A DNA stretch of 7,518 nt from an uncultured Thiotrichaceae bacterium (GTDB lineage: Bacteria; Pseudomonadota; Gammaproteobacteria; Thiotrichales; Thiotrichaceae): contig CALHTA010000316.1 of the NCBI GenBank assembly GCA_938038645.1, forward strand, positions 1 to 7,518, in the 5' to 3' direction. Both the position numbers and the translations under genes were made by a program. The stretch's first letter is position 1; each line of letters starts with the position of its first letter. Below the pieces are notes generated by a model, which was not told the origin of the DNA, did no database searches, and saw only the letters and a program-made list of their open reading frames with translations. Positions 7,226 to 7,518 of this stretch are shown here, piece by piece.

Positions 7226-7235
7226 CTGAAACAAC

Positions 7236-7267
7236 AAAAACGAGGGAAGTAGGACCTACAACCCCCG
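7236..7267 (-). terminator. Rho-independent terminator-like hairpin after tuf
   Basis: On the minus strand GGGGG-TT-GTAG-GTC-CTAC-TT-CCCTC folds into a stem interrupted by one symmetric UU/UU loop, with a C-G pair below, followed by GTTTTTGTTG. It lies about 40 bases past the tuf stop codon and 28 bases ahead of tRNA-Trp, as expected for the end of the tuf message. It also lies downstream of the only good promoter for the tRNA-Trp-secE-nusG unit, so it may act as an attenuator as well. Confidence 0.65.
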
Positions 7268-7287
7268 CCTCTAACAAATGGGACGCG

Positions 7288-7518
<231 letters not shown>

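Noticed and set aside
7203..7235. Possible promoter TTGTTG-17-TAAATT directly before tRNA-Trp
   Set aside because: The -10 would touch the tRNA 5' end and place the start inside the tRNA; both boxes are poor matches.

Overview
This window looks like a gammaproteobacterial chromosome carrying the classic translation/transcription gene cluster. Every real gene lies on the minus strand. In transcription order (high to low coordinate) they are: the 3' end of tuf (EF-Tu), tRNA-Trp(CCA), secE, nusG, rplK (L11), rplA (L1), rplJ (L10), rplL (L7/L12) and the first 1221 codons of rpoB. The assignment rests on this gene order, on a three-helix SecE of E. coli type, on EF-Tu and RpoB sequences close to those of Pseudomonas-like gammaproteobacteria, and on recognisable gammaproteobacterial regulatory leaders. 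Base composition looks moderate by eye (not computed). I cannot name a genus.

Layout. At 7209-7518 are the tuf tail (three tandem TAA codons), a strong candidate promoter fused to the tuf stop region, and a rho-independent-terminator-like hairpin. At 7133-7208 is tRNA-Trp with an encoded CCA. At 6184-7093 are secE and nusG, 4 bases apart. At 5004-6131 are rplK and rplA, with stop and start codons directly adjacent and a likely L1-binding hairpin just upstream. At 4752-5003 is a 252-base leader with UUCG- and GAAA-capped hairpins and a recognisable L10-binding leader. At 3782-4751 are rplJ (GTG start) and rplL. At 3666-3781 is an intergenic stretch with an attenuator-like 12-bp hairpin. At 1-3665 is rpoB, cut by the window edge.

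How it works together. The cluster makes the ribosomal stalk base and stalk (L11, L10, L7/L12), the L1 stalk, the translocon subunit SecE, the elongation factor NusG and the RNA polymerase beta subunit. The non-coding stretches fit the known logic of such operons: L1 represses rplKA, the L10-(L7/L12) complex represses rplJL, and partial termination between rplL and rpoB lowers polymerase output relative to ribosomal protein.

I see no mobile element, CRISPR array, defence system or unknown gene, and no evidence of a wholly new system. The points most worth a second look are a 33-residue insertion in the RpoB lobe, an 11-residue repeat in the L10 stalk-binding helix (suggesting an extra L7/L12 dimer), a terminator-like hairpin between the only good promoter and tRNA-Trp, and mutually exclusive pairings in the L10 leader.
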